A DNA stretch of 64,000 nucleotides from Saccharicrinis sp050589685 (GTDB taxonomy: Bacteria > Bacteroidota > Bacteroidia > Bacteroidales > Marinilabiliaceae): assembly GCF_050589685.1 (NCBI RefSeq), contig NZ_JBNGOS010000008.1, forward strand, positions 131,475 through 195,474, read 5' to 3'. Under the pieces are notes generated by a model that saw nothing but the letters and a program-made list of their open reading frames with translations, was not told where the DNA came from and made no database searches. Within the stretch, counting starts at the first letter, position 1, and each line of letters starts with the position of its first letter. Of the stretch, positions 27,030 through 35,776 are shown piece after piece. The translations under genes and the position numbers were made by a program.

Positions 27030-27617
27030 TTAGAATCTTTTTCCGATTGAAACACCGAAAGAATAGGAAGAGTAATGTTCTTTAAAGTCATAAGAGAAAA
27101 TAGGGGTTAATTCCCATCCTTGTGCAATCTCAACTTCAAAATCGATACCTGCTTTTAACACCATAAACATTTCTGAATCTTCACCTTCAATAAATTCGGT
27201 TTCAATGCCTGGACCAGCAAAAATCCCCAACCTGTGCAATGGCTTGTAACGTGCAACAGCTGCTGTTACCAGAATATTATTTCGTAACAATTCATTATGT
27301 TGGTCGGTATGTATGTAATATTCATCCAGCTCAATATCGGCTAATACACCGAGGTCAAATTTTTTGGATAAGGTATAATAATATTCCGCTCCGATAGTCG
27401 GGATCCATTTCCCGGTGCTTTCCTGGTGAGTTTCGTGTTCGTAAAATGCTGCTTCAACATGGGTAAAACCGGCATAAAAGGCAACTTTATGTTTCCCGTG
27501 AACATTTTCGGGGCCGCTTTTACCGACGTGAATATTTTCACCCTCATGATGTTGGGCAACTAAATTGTTGCTTGAAACTAAAACCAGGCTAAGTGCAATT
27601 AAATTAATCAATCTCAT
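27030..27617 (-). CDS. Small outer-membrane beta-barrel-like protein, His-rich N-terminus
   Basis: A 195-residue secreted protein. A signal peptide (about residues 1-21, ending LVAQ) is followed by a segment rich in histidine (HHEGENIHV... ENVHGKHK). The rest alternates polar and aromatic residues in short strands and ends SFGVSIGKRF, with a terminal phenylalanine typical of outer-membrane barrels. I do not recognise the exact family. The histidines could bind metal, which is inference. TACATTTG on the minus strand (27655-27662) is a plausible -7 element. No operon partner. Confidence 0.7.
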   Translation of the reverse strand: MRLINLIALSLVLVSSNNLVAQHHEGENIHVGKSGPENVHGKHKVAFYAGFTHVEAAFYEHETHQESTGKWIPTIGAEYYYTLSKKFDLGVLADIELDEYYIHTDQHNELLRNNILVTAAVARYKPLHRLGIFAGPGIETEFIEGEDSEMFMVLKAGIDFEVEIAQGWELTPIFSYDFKEHYSSYSFGVSIGKRF

Positions 27618-27654
27618 TTTTATTTTTTTTATAGGGGCTTTATTTAACGGACGG

Positions 27655-27662
27655 CAAATGTA
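27655..27662 (-). promoter_or_regulatory. Candidate -7 element for the beta-barrel gene
   Basis: The minus strand reads TACATTTG (TAnnTTTG), 38 bases upstream of the start. No clear -33 is seen. Confidence 0.35.
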
Positions 27663-27808
27663 AGAGAAATCGCTTTTAAGTGTTATTGCACACCATATTT
27701 GTTAACAATAATTAGCACTCCACCTATGCCGACGGATCGCCTAATGGTTAAAAATTTATTCCCTGGTGTTTTAAGCTAATATTTAAGGTGCAGATATATA
27801 GTGAGATA

Positions 27809-27839
27809 TGAAAATATGTAACTTATGCACATATTTTCA
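27809..27839. promoter_or_regulatory. 11-base perfect inverted repeat upstream of the AspT-like transporter
   Basis: TGAAAATATGT and ACATATTTTCA face each other across nine bases. No T run follows, so it is not a terminator. It lies about 110 bases before the transporter start and is a candidate protein-binding site. Confidence 0.45.
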
Positions 27840-27921
27840 GATGTTACAATGTTCAATTTTTAACTAATGTTAATAAACATTACAAAAAGGTATGCTCTAT
27901 AATGAATACCTGATAAATAGT

Positions 27922-27929
27922 TATCTTTG
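27922..27929 (+). promoter_or_regulatory. -7 promoter element of the AspT-like transporter
   Basis: TATCTTTG matches TAnnTTTG, 21 bases before the ATG at 27951. The -33 element is not clear. Confidence 0.5.
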
Positions 27930-27950
27930 GCGGCCTAATCTGATTTAATT

Positions 27951-29546
27951 ATGTGGGAGTTTTTGCAGCAAGGGTATTTTGCCCTATTCGTTATTATTTG
28001 TTTGGGCTATATTATTGGAAATGCCAAATTTAAGGGAATATCACTCGATATTTCAGCAATTATTTTTGTAGCTCTTGTGTTCGGACATTATGGCTTGGTC
28101 ATGCCGCCCATTATCGAAAAAATAGGGTTAATACTTTTTGTGTATACTATAGGTATTCAGGCTGGGCCGGGTTTCTTCGATTCCTTTAAAAAACAAGGCA
28201 GAACCTTAGTGGCAATGGCTGCCGTTGTAATTATTTCCGCTTCGGCACTTACTTATTTAGCTATAGTTTTATTTGATATTGAAGTGGCAGTGGCCATTGG
28301 TCTTTTAACCGGTGCGCTTACAAGTACGCCAGGTTTGGCTGCGGCCATCGAAAGTACGGGCTCCACAGGTGTTTCCATTGGTTATGGTATCGCCTATCCT
28401 TTTGGGGTGATTGGTGTAATTTTGTTTGTTCGTCTGTACCCTAAATTTACAAGGGTTAATCTTCAAAAGGCAGAGGAAGATTACGAGAAATCATCCGAAG
28501 AAAGCTTTCCCGAAATATTTTATAGACATTTTAAGGTAGAAAACGATAACGTTGCCGGTAAATCGATCGGTGAGCTAAGGGTTAGGACGATGACGCAAGG
28601 TGTGATCTCCCGTGTTAAAACAAATGGGGAACCACACGTTCCTTCTTCCCAAACTATACTGCACCAGGGAGATATTATCAAGGTGGTTGGTACCGAGGAG
28701 GCTCTAAAAAAAGTGGAACTTTTGATTGGAAGCGAAACAAAAGAGGAAATTCCTTTGAAACAAGGCTACGAAATACAGTCGATACTTGTATCTAATGCCA
28801 ACGTGGTTAACAAAACCATTAAGGAAATATATCAGTGGACGGCTACTTACCATGTTACGATCACCAGGGTACGACGTTCAGGTATTGATATAACACCAAC
28901 CCCAAACCTACGCTTACAAATGGGCGATAAAATTAAAATATCGTGCAGCAAGGCGCATATGCAATTGGTAACCAAAATTTTTGGAGGTAACAGTAAAAAG
29001 CTATCAGATACTAACTTTTTTCCCATTGCCGCAGGTATAGTGTTGGGATTCTTCCTGGGTAAATTTTCGCTCAATTTCGGCCATTCCTTTACTTTTTCGT
29101 TAGGGTTAACAGGGGGTGTGCTAACTGTAGCTATGATTTTAAGCCGGATTGGAAAAACAGGGCCGATCATTTGGTCCATGTCGGGGGGCGCTAACCAACT
29201 GCTGCGGACGCTTGGACTGATGTTTTTTTTAGCTGGCGTCGGAACAAAAGCGGGTGCTCATATTGTCGAAACGTTTAATCAATATGGCTTCACTTTGTTT
29301 TTAGTTGGGGGCGGACTTACACTTATCCCCATGATACTGGGGGCTGCGGTTGCGCAATGGGCATTTAAGGTTAATGTTCTTTCAATGTTGGGGGCATTAA
29401 CCGGATCAATGACAAGTACGCCCGGGTTGGCGGCCGTGGATCCCATGACAGAAACCAATGCGCCATCCATAGCATATGCCACGGTTTATCCAGTAGCAAT
29501 GGTGTTGTTGATTATTTGCGTTCAAATATTAGCCTCGTTGGGTTAA
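27951..29546 (+). CDS. AspT/YidE-family putative transporter with two TrkA-C domains
   Basis: A 531-residue membrane protein with the AspT/YidE/YbjL duplication. Two blocks of about five helices (residues about 1-175 and 365-531) flank two cytoplasmic TrkA-C (RCK-C) domains. Each membrane block contains the repeated signature TSTPGLAA (GALTSTPGLAAAIES and GALTGSMTSTPGLAAVDP). AspT proper exchanges aspartate for alanine; most YidE-like members have unknown substrates, probably organic anions or amino acids. Its stop overlaps the stop of the converging aminotransferase-like gene by four bases. A TATCTTTG promoter element precedes it. Confidence 0.9.
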   Translation: MWEFLQQGYFALFVIICLGYIIGNAKFKGISLDISAIIFVALVFGHYGLVMPPIIEKIGLILFVYTIGIQAGPGFFDSFKKQGRTLVAMAAVVIISASALTYLAIVLFDIEVAVAIGLLTGALTSTPGLAAAIESTGSTGVSIGYGIAYPFGVIGVILFVRLYPKFTRVNLQKAEEDYEKSSEESFPEIFYRHFKVENDNVAGKSIGELRVRTMTQGVISRVKTNGEPHVPSSQTILHQGDIIKVVGTEEALKKVELLIGSETKEEIPLKQGYEIQSILVSNANVVNKTIKEIYQWTATYHVTITRVRRSGIDITPTPNLRLQMGDKIKISCSKAHMQLVTKIFGGNSKKLSDTNFFPIAAGIVLGFFLGKFSLNFGHSFTFSLGLTGGVLTVAMILSRIGKTGPIIWSMSGGANQLLRTLGLMFFLAGVGTKAGAHIVETFNQYGFTLFLVGGGLTLIPMILGAAVAQWAFKVNVLSMLGALTGSMTSTPGLAAVDPMTETNAPSIAYATVYPVAMVLLIICVQILASLG

Positions 29547-30676
29547 ATGCTTTTTAATCTGTTTGCTGCATCAATAATCTGTTCGTCGCTTAATGATAAA
29601 TTAATTTGCAGGAATTTCTTTTTGCTTTTCTCGCGATAATAGAAACTGATGGGAACTGTAGCAATATCCTGCTCCCGAATCAATTTGTAGGCCATGTCCA
29701 CATCGCTTTTGTCAATAGGCGTTTCAAAACTTATCAATTGAAAATAGGTTCCCTTGCTAGGGATGGCTTTGATCTTGGAGTCTTCTATGATAGACAGAAA
29801 TAAATCCCTTTTCTTTTGGTAAAATGCTGCAAGTTGATTGAAACTACTTTGCTGATTAATATATTCTGCGATTGCCATTTGGTAAGGCAAATTAATGCCT
29901 TCCCCAACAATGTCAATTATTTTACGTAATTCATTGGTTAGTTTGGCCGAAGCCATGCAATATCCAATATGCCAATTGGGAATATTCAGTGTTTCGTTGA
30001 ACGAGGATACAATAATGCTACGTTCCCTTAACAACGGGTAAAGTGCGATACTCTGGTGCATTTCACCGTCAAACACGATATGCTCGAACGATTCGTCAGC
30101 TATAACCACAATGTTGGTGCCGTTCAGGATTTTCTGAAGACGTATCATGTCCAATTCAGACATGGTTGAACCAGTAGGGAAGTGAGGTGAATTAATAATA
30201 ATCATGCGGGTGGTGGTGGAAATTAATTTTTGTACCTCTTCCCATTCCACATGAAAATCGGGCGGACGTAAGGTAACGGTTACAGGACGTGCACCTGTCG
30301 TTTCAATGGCTTGCTCGTAGCTTCTGTGGGTGGGTTCAAACACCAGTACCTCATCTCCTTCTTTCAGAAAGGCCATAATGGCAGCAAAAATACTTTGTTT
30401 AACCCCGGAGGTAATGGTAACCTCCGTTTCCGGATCGTATCTGTGATCGTATAACTTGGAGGTCTTGGCTGAAATGGACGCTCTTAAGTCCATCAAACCA
30501 AACCTGGGCGAAGGATAGTTTGCATTAGGAAGAACTTTGTTAAGCAATATTTGCTCCAACTTTGAGTTGCATTTCACATACGAATGGCTTTCTGCTAAAT
30601 TTAGCAACGACGTTTCCCGGGCATATTCAATAATAGCCTTTGGCGATGTCAGGTTATCTGTATTGTGTGTAATCAT
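29543..30676 (-). CDS. Aminotransferase-fold protein lacking the PLP lysine (probable pseudoenzyme)
   Basis: A 377-residue fold-type I aminotransferase homologue, closest in wording to the methionine aminotransferase YbdL. Length and order of segments are intact (GVKQSIFAAIMAFLKEGDEV, ADESFEHIVFDG, GTYFQLISF). Hallmark residues are not. SSFGKT, which holds the PLP lysine, reads SSFNET. NPTG reads FPTG. GWKxGY/GWRxGY reads NWHIGY. The carboxylate-binding arginine near the C-terminus (RLCFA in YbdL) reads LQINL. Only the pyridine-N aspartate (DES) remains. With no frameshift, it looks like a maintained protein without transamination activity. It converges on the AspT-like transporter. Confidence 0.88.
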   Translation of the reverse strand: MITHNTDNLTSPKAIIEYARETSLLNLAESHSYVKCNSKLEQILLNKVLPNANYPSPRFGLMDLRASISAKTSKLYDHRYDPETEVTITSGVKQSIFAAIMAFLKEGDEVLVFEPTHRSYEQAIETTGARPVTVTLRPPDFHVEWEEVQKLISTTTRMIIINSPHFPTGSTMSELDMIRLQKILNGTNIVVIADESFEHIVFDGEMHQSIALYPLLRERSIIVSSFNETLNIPNWHIGYCMASAKLTNELRKIIDIVGEGINLPYQMAIAEYINQQSSFNQLAAFYQKKRDLFLSIIEDSKIKAIPSKGTYFQLISFETPIDKSDVDMAYKLIREQDIATVPISFYYREKSKKKFLQINLSLSDEQIIDAANRLKSI

Positions 30677-30901
30677 ATTAATTATAGTTCTAGTACGTAG
30701 TTTGGTTATTTGTTTTAATCGTCAATCTTTCGAAAATACAAAAGTTAACGCTTTATTGTTATGGGTTTTACCATGGCTTAAAATAGTTTTTACGCACTAA
30801 TTTTTAGTCAAAGGCAAAGCAATTTACAAAAGTTTTTTCTATAAATAATCCTTAAGGGATGGATTTACATTAATATTACGCCAAAGGCATGTTTTTTTCT
30901 A

Positions 30902-31630
30902 CTATCGGAATAATTCCTTTAATACTTCAAGTGACTTTATGTTGGAAAAACCGGCAAGGTGCAGCTGGTAATACTCCAACATTTTCTCGATAAAATTTAT
31001 TCTCTCATCCTGACTAATTCGAATGCGCTCAAGCTCATCAATTCCGGTTTTTTCCAGTAGGAGTAGAATAGCAGTTTCGGAGTGGTTCATATAATGCGGG
31101 TGTGCAGGTTCGGATTGCTGAAACAAGCCTTTTTTCAAATCAAAATATTTGCAGCCCTCAATATTCTGGAAATGTGGGTAAAAACCCAATGGGCGCGTTA
31201 ATCGGAACAATAAAAAAAGATGAAAATTTTGGACCCCAAGCAAATGACTGTCGAGGATGGATATAGACTGATGCAAAAAATCAAATAAACTTTCTTCTCT
31301 TTTGTCCTCTTGTTTTAGCGCTTTGTTGAGCACTTCGGCAATAAAAAAAGCCAGGCTTCGCCTCACAGGTTCAAACGGTATTTGCGTAAATGGGGTGTTC
31401 ACCTTAAAATCCTTGATTCGATGCATCGTTTTTTTATCGTTATGGTACACTTCAAGGTCTAACAGCGTAAGCGGTTGTAGGAAAACATTTTTTCCCTTGT
31501 TTTTTCGGCTCCTAACCTGATTGATCATATAGGACTGTAGACCGAATCTTTGGGTATAAATGTGGGAGATGATACTCGACTCGGCATATCGTGTGTAGTT
31601 TAAAACTATTCCTTTGGTTGACTCAATCAT
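30902..31630 (-). CDS. recO: DNA repair protein RecO
   Basis: A 242-residue RecO, which loads RecA onto SSB-coated DNA with RecR. The N-terminal OB fold begins ESTKGIVLNYTRYAESSIISHIYTQRFGLQSYM, and KGKNVFLQPLTLLDLEVYH is the next conserved stretch. The C-terminal helical region is present, but the zinc-binding cysteines of some RecO proteins are missing, as is common in Bacteroidota. It is the last gene of a minus-strand run CBS protein, Omp85-like protein, recO. Confidence 0.92.
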   Translation of the reverse strand: MIESTKGIVLNYTRYAESSIISHIYTQRFGLQSYMINQVRSRKNKGKNVFLQPLTLLDLEVYHNDKKTMHRIKDFKVNTPFTQIPFEPVRRSLAFFIAEVLNKALKQEDKREESLFDFLHQSISILDSHLLGVQNFHLFLLFRLTRPLGFYPHFQNIEGCKYFDLKKGLFQQSEPAHPHYMNHSETAILLLLEKTGIDELERIRISQDERINFIEKMLEYYQLHLAGFSNIKSLEVLKELFR

Positions 31631-31678
31631 TTAGGCATATTTAATACAAAAATACCATTAATTTTTCCAAAAAATATA

Positions 31679-33112
31679 TTACATCGCTAAATTCAGGTGG
31701 ATATAGAAACCACTTACACCAAATTTATTGATTGAATAATTAAGTGAGACAACTTTGTCGTAGTAGGTAACTAAGTCTAATCCAATACCATAACTGTATA
31801 AAAAAGAGTTGCTTAATGTATTGGTAATGCCGGGATTACCTTTATGGGCATACCCTCCGTCGGCAAAAGCTTTTAGATACAGAGCGTAATGGAATTTCGA
31901 AAACTGATTAAGATCGATAAAATTGAGGTAAGCTGTTTTTGTCGGGATCAGTTCAAATGATATTTTCTGTTTGCTATAGGCAAAACTGGTGCCGTCGATA
32001 ACGTTGTATTCATAACCGTTTAAAAACTCGTTGTATCCCAACTCGGAATTAACAATTAAAGGCTTGTTATCGGATGTGTTCATTATGCCTCCCATATTCC
32101 AACCGTAGTATAGTCGATTGGATATCATTCCGTAATGTTGGAATTTAAGGATAAAAGTAAGATTGGAGTAGCTGTTGGAGATAATACCCAGACCATTCTG
32201 CATTATGGTTCCTTCAACCATACTGCCTTTTATCGGGTAAGATTTATTGTCGCGTTTATCAAGATTATAGGTGTAAGCCAGGTTCAAATAGGTTAAGGAT
32301 GTATTTCCGTGAGGTAAATAGTCGGGGTTGAGGGCTGCCAGCGTGTCTTTAATGTGAAAGGCATCATGGCCCAGAGTTAACCTATGGCGATGATAGAATT
32401 TATGGCGATAATTTAACATGAAACGCGACTTCCATTTTTGTTGCAGAATGGCATGGTTCGATTTAATATATACGGGCTCATTGTTTATAATATCATAGGA
32501 TACTTGGTTGTTAACGTGATATCCCAGTGCCGAGCCCCAACTAATACGATTGTTATAATCGGCGGACTTATAATATAGAACAACCTCGTTCAAATAACCC
32601 AGCCTCAATTTCATTTTAAAGGTCTCATTCATGCCCCTGAAGTTAAGCCGCTTAAGGTAAAGGCCGTAATTTATCCTCGACCAGTCTCCGTTTTCCAAAA
32701 AGGAACTGAAATTTCGGCCGGCGTGTTCAAAAATGGGTAGAGCCCATAAATACCAGCGTTCGTCCACTTTTACTTCAAAGGCGATCTCGTTATTGGAGAT
32801 CAGCCAATAGTCGATGTACACGAAATTAAACAGAGAGGTATTGTGAAGGTTCTGACGCGATCCGCCAACCAAATCGTATAATTTGGAGGTAGGTAACCGA
32901 GAGTTTTTTTTGAATAGCAGTTCGTTCAAGATTACTCTAGCTTTGGTTTTTTTATTGCCCGCCAAATATATTTTTGCAACCAGCAGGGTGTCTGCAGCCT
33001 TGGAAAGATCGATAGCTACCGTATTATTATTTGCATGTAGCTGGCTTGCGAAAAGGCAAAAAAAACAAAACAGTAAAATTTTAAACTTTTTATATATTAA
33101 GAAATATGTCAA
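31679..33112 (-). CDS. Omp85 (BamA/TamA)-like outer-membrane protein
   Basis: A 477-residue protein. An N-terminal hydrophobic signal (about residues 10-27) is followed by one POTRA-like domain (about 40-120: VAKIYLAGNKKTKARVILNELL... EIAFEVKVDERWY). The remainder is a strand-rich barrel with many aromatic residues. Proper BamA has five POTRA domains, so this is a short Omp85 relative of unknown cargo. The last residue is methionine rather than the usual aromatic. It starts 15 bases after the CBS-domain gene and lies 48 bases before recO, so one transcript is likely. Confidence 0.8.
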   Translation of the reverse strand: MTYFLIYKKFKILLFCFFCLFASQLHANNNTVAIDLSKAADTLLVAKIYLAGNKKTKARVILNELLFKKNSRLPTSKLYDLVGGSRQNLHNTSLFNFVYIDYWLISNNEIAFEVKVDERWYLWALPIFEHAGRNFSSFLENGDWSRINYGLYLKRLNFRGMNETFKMKLRLGYLNEVVLYYKSADYNNRISWGSALGYHVNNQVSYDIINNEPVYIKSNHAILQQKWKSRFMLNYRHKFYHRHRLTLGHDAFHIKDTLAALNPDYLPHGNTSLTYLNLAYTYNLDKRDNKSYPIKGSMVEGTIMQNGLGIISNSYSNLTFILKFQHYGMISNRLYYGWNMGGIMNTSDNKPLIVNSELGYNEFLNGYEYNVIDGTSFAYSKQKISFELIPTKTAYLNFIDLNQFSKFHYALYLKAFADGGYAHKGNPGITNTLSNSFLYSYGIGLDLVTYYDKVVSLNYSINKFGVSGFYIHLNLAM

Positions 33113-33127
33113 CTACACAGGTTATCT

Positions 33128-33793
33128 TTATACATTCAGATACCTTATCAAGGCATCATAGTTCTTCTTAATAATTTCATCAACAGTATTATGTTCTGAA
33201 TATGAGGCTGTCACCGTATAATCATATCGGTCAAAAGCTCTAAGCACAGGGGTTATGTCTTCCCTGTTAAGTTTGATGGTAATTTTTAAGGTATCGCTTT
33301 TTTCGTCATGGTTCAGGTAGAAGCTTAATACTTTGGTATCAGAGTCTTCAATGATCCTGGCTATTTCGGAAATTGAATAATCATACGAGGGCACTTCTAT
33401 TTCCACAATTCCACCTGGCGTATGAACCGCAATTAAATCGGCAAAATTCTTTAACAAATCGGTTTGCGTTATCAAACCCAAATATTCTTTTTGGTTGGTC
33501 AATACCGGAACCACTGTCAATTGCAGTCTCGAAGCCACTTCGATCACAGAGTAAATATGTTGATCGTAAGTTACGTATGGGGCGGTTAACGACAATTGAT
33601 GGTTTCCCAACGGTTCTTCGGGTTTGTTCAGGTCAAAAATATCCGTATCGGTCACCAGGCCAAGCAACTGCTTGTTGTTGACAATGGGCAGGTGCGAGAC
33701 CCTAAAAACCTCCATCCAGTTCAAGGCATCCAGGCCGGAATCTGAGGTTCGTAATGCGGGAACTATATCTGATATCAAATCTTTTGCTAACAT
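33128..33793 (-). CDS. Protein with tandem CBS domains
   Basis: A 221-residue cytoplasmic protein. Two CBS domains fill residues about 1-120 (LLGLVTDTDIFDL and YLGLITQTDLLKNF are the ends of each). A C-terminal ACT-like part follows (GGIVEIEVPSYDYSISEIARII...). CBS pairs bind adenosine nucleotides and report energy state. It heads the run with the Omp85-like gene and recO. The partner enzyme or transporter is not evident. Confidence 0.85.
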   Translation of the reverse strand: MLAKDLISDIVPALRTSDSGLDALNWMEVFRVSHLPIVNNKQLLGLVTDTDIFDLNKPEEPLGNHQLSLTAPYVTYDQHIYSVIEVASRLQLTVVPVLTNQKEYLGLITQTDLLKNFADLIAVHTPGGIVEIEVPSYDYSISEIARIIEDSDTKVLSFYLNHDEKSDTLKITIKLNREDITPVLRAFDRYDYTVTASYSEHNTVDEIIKKNYDALIRYLNV

Positions 33794-33816
33794 ACAACAG
33801 TTTCAAGAAATACTCT

Positions 33817-33912
33817 TAACTTTGTGTTCTATTTAAATTGTTTCCTGCTACCTTTTAGCTGGAGCCATTTTAAACGGAACGAAGGAGAGGCATTTGATTT
33901 CTCCTTTTTTTA
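33817..33912 (+). ncRNA. Candidate short RNA or pdxJ leader with early terminator
   Basis: TAACTTTG (33817-33824) matches TAnnTTTG on the plus strand. About 55 bases on, AAGGAGA and TCTCCTT (33882-33888, 33900-33906) form a hairpin ending in a run of seven or so T. A transcript of roughly 80 bases would result, with no reading frame worth naming. It could be a free RNA or an attenuated leader of pdxJ (start 34027). The -33 element is weak, so this is tentative. Confidence 0.35.
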
Positions 33913-34026
33913 TAGTACTCAGGATAAATTTACTTGCATAATATGAAACAATCAAATGATTGATTGGTTTATTTATGACTTTTAGACTAACGTCCTGTGG
34001 ATGATGACAAAATAGAATAGAATAAG

Positions 34027-34746
34027 ATGACAAAATTAAGTGTAAATATTAACAAAATAGCCACTTTAAGAAACTCGAGAGGTGGTAATCAACCCAACGT
34101 GCTAAAAACTACCATTGATGTTCAGGAGTTTGGTGCAGAAGGTGTTACGGTTCATCCTAGACCGGACGAAAGACATATTCGGTACCAGGATGTGATTGAT
34201 ATTAAGCCTATTATTGTAACGGAATTTAATATTGAAGGCTATCCTTCAGCGAAATTTATCGACTTGGTGAAAAAGGTTAAGCCCAATCAGGTTACGTTAG
34301 TGCCCGATCCGCCGGAAGCACTTACTTCAAATGCAGGTTGGGACACTATAAAGAATCAATCTTTTTTGCAGGAGGTTATTGCTGAATTTAGTGAGGCCGG
34401 TATTCGTACTTCAATTTTTATTGATACCGATTTGGTTAATATTGCTAATGCCCCCAAAACCAATGCCGACAGGGTAGAGCTGTACACAGAGCCTTATGCC
34501 GCTATGTACGCTAAAGACAGGGAAGCAGCAGTAGCCCCCTTTGTTGCAGCTGCTGAAATGGCCAGAAAAGGAGGGCTGAAAATCAATGCGGGTCATGATC
34601 TGAGCTTGGAGAACCTGAAGTTCTTCTCTGAGAAAATACCTTTTTTGGCGGAGGTATCAATTGGTCATGCATTAATCTGTGATGCACTGTATATGGGTCT
34701 CGAGAAAACGATACAGCTATACAAACAGCAGTTGCGTAGGCTGTAG
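34027..34746 (+). CDS. pdxJ: Pyridoxine 5'-phosphate synthase
   Basis: A 239-residue TIM-barrel enzyme closing the ring of vitamin B6 from 1-deoxyxylulose 5-phosphate and 3-amino-2-oxopropyl phosphate. LSVNINKIATLRNSRGGNQPN, GVTVHPRPDERHI, VTLVPD, SIFID and INAGHDLSLENL are all standard PdxJ signatures, including the active-site histidine and glutamates. PdxA is not in the window. A terminator-like hairpin lies between its stop and the next gene. Confidence 0.96.
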   Translation: MTKLSVNINKIATLRNSRGGNQPNVLKTTIDVQEFGAEGVTVHPRPDERHIRYQDVIDIKPIIVTEFNIEGYPSAKFIDLVKKVKPNQVTLVPDPPEALTSNAGWDTIKNQSFLQEVIAEFSEAGIRTSIFIDTDLVNIANAPKTNADRVELYTEPYAAMYAKDREAAVAPFVAAAEMARKGGLKINAGHDLSLENLKFFSEKIPFLAEVSIGHALICDALYMGLEKTIQLYKQQLRRL

Positions 34747-34774
34747 TGAATTTCTGAAACAGAAAATATTCAGG

Positions 34775-34818
34775 AACGGTTGTTTGTTTGCATAGTGCAA
34801 GTGAAGAACCGTTTTTTT
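34775..34818 (+). terminator. Terminator or attenuator between pdxJ and the esterase
   Basis: AACGGTT (34775-34781) pairs with AACCGTT (34807-34813), followed by T7. The loop contains a second small stem (TTGCA/TGCAA). The esterase ATG is only 13 bases further, so the hairpin may also modulate that gene. Confidence 0.7.
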
Positions 34819-34830
34819 AATGATACGATT

Positions 34831-35640
34831 ATGGAACTATTCTTTCGGGAACTGGGACAGGGAAATACAAACCTGGTTATAATTCACGGACTTTACGGGT
34901 CTTCCGACAATTGGTTGAGCATAGCAAGGTTGTTGGAGGATAAGTTCAGGATATTTATTATCGATCAACGAAATCACGGGCAATCGCCCCATTGCGATGA
35001 TATGAGCTATTCGCTGATGGCGGATGACATCAAGCGTTTTATGCAACAGCAAAAGCTGGACAAAACTATAATTATGGGACACTCCATGGGTGGAAAAACC
35101 GCTATGGCTTTTGCCTTGCAGTACCCGGATTTGGTAGAGAAACTGGTGATTCTGGACATTGCACCAAAATCGTATGGTAGTTTCAGCAACTATGCGAAAA
35201 TTACTAATGATCACAGATCTATTGTTGATGCCTTGCTCTCGATTAATCCATCGGAATATACATCGCGAAGTTCGATCGACAAAGCTTTGAAGGACAAAAT
35301 TCCAAACCAAATGGTACGTTCGTTTTTGCTAAAAAATATCGGGAGAGACCCGAATAAACAATTGAAATGGAAATTGAATATTCAAGCTATCTCCAATAAC
35401 CTGGTTAAAATAATGGATGGCGTTGCCGAATTTGAAGCAGCCAAAGCGTTTCCTGAAGAGAAGGCAGTCGTATTAATTCGGGGTGCTAATTCAACGTACG
35501 TGCTGGATGAGGACATGCAGCAGGTACGCAAATATTTCCCCTCGGCACAATTGGCCGATATTCCTAATGCTGGTCATTGGCTTCATGCAGAACAAACCGA
35601 GTTGTTTATAAAAACAGTAAGGTATTTTTTGGATGTTTAA
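34831..35640 (+). CDS. Alpha/beta hydrolase (YbfF-like esterase)
   Basis: A 269-residue hydrolase. The oxyanion region is IIHGLYGSSDNW, the nucleophile elbow GHSMGGKTAM, and the catalytic histidine lies in NAGHWLHAEQ near the C-terminus; DQRNHGQSPH is a further YbfF-type signature. The family cleaves acyl esters, often acyl-CoA or short esters; the natural substrate is unknown. I prefer ATG 34831, where MELFFRELG matches the family start, over the ATG 17 codons upstream, which lies inside the terminator hairpin. Confidence 0.9.
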   Translation: MELFFRELGQGNTNLVIIHGLYGSSDNWLSIARLLEDKFRIFIIDQRNHGQSPHCDDMSYSLMADDIKRFMQQQKLDKTIIMGHSMGGKTAMAFALQYPDLVEKLVILDIAPKSYGSFSNYAKITNDHRSIVDALLSINPSEYTSRSSIDKALKDKIPNQMVRSFLLKNIGRDPNKQLKWKLNIQAISNNLVKIMDGVAEFEAAKAFPEEKAVVLIRGANSTYVLDEDMQQVRKYFPSAQLADIPNAGHWLHAEQTELFIKTVRYFLDV

Positions 35641-35776
35641 ATCCTGATAAGATAACCCTTTATTGTTGCCTGTTAATTGGTAAAAAAATAATATATTATC
35701 AATTTTACGTATGTACCTTAGCACCAATATTCTGCCATTTTTTGGCAAAATATCGGGGATAAGGTACCAAAATGTT

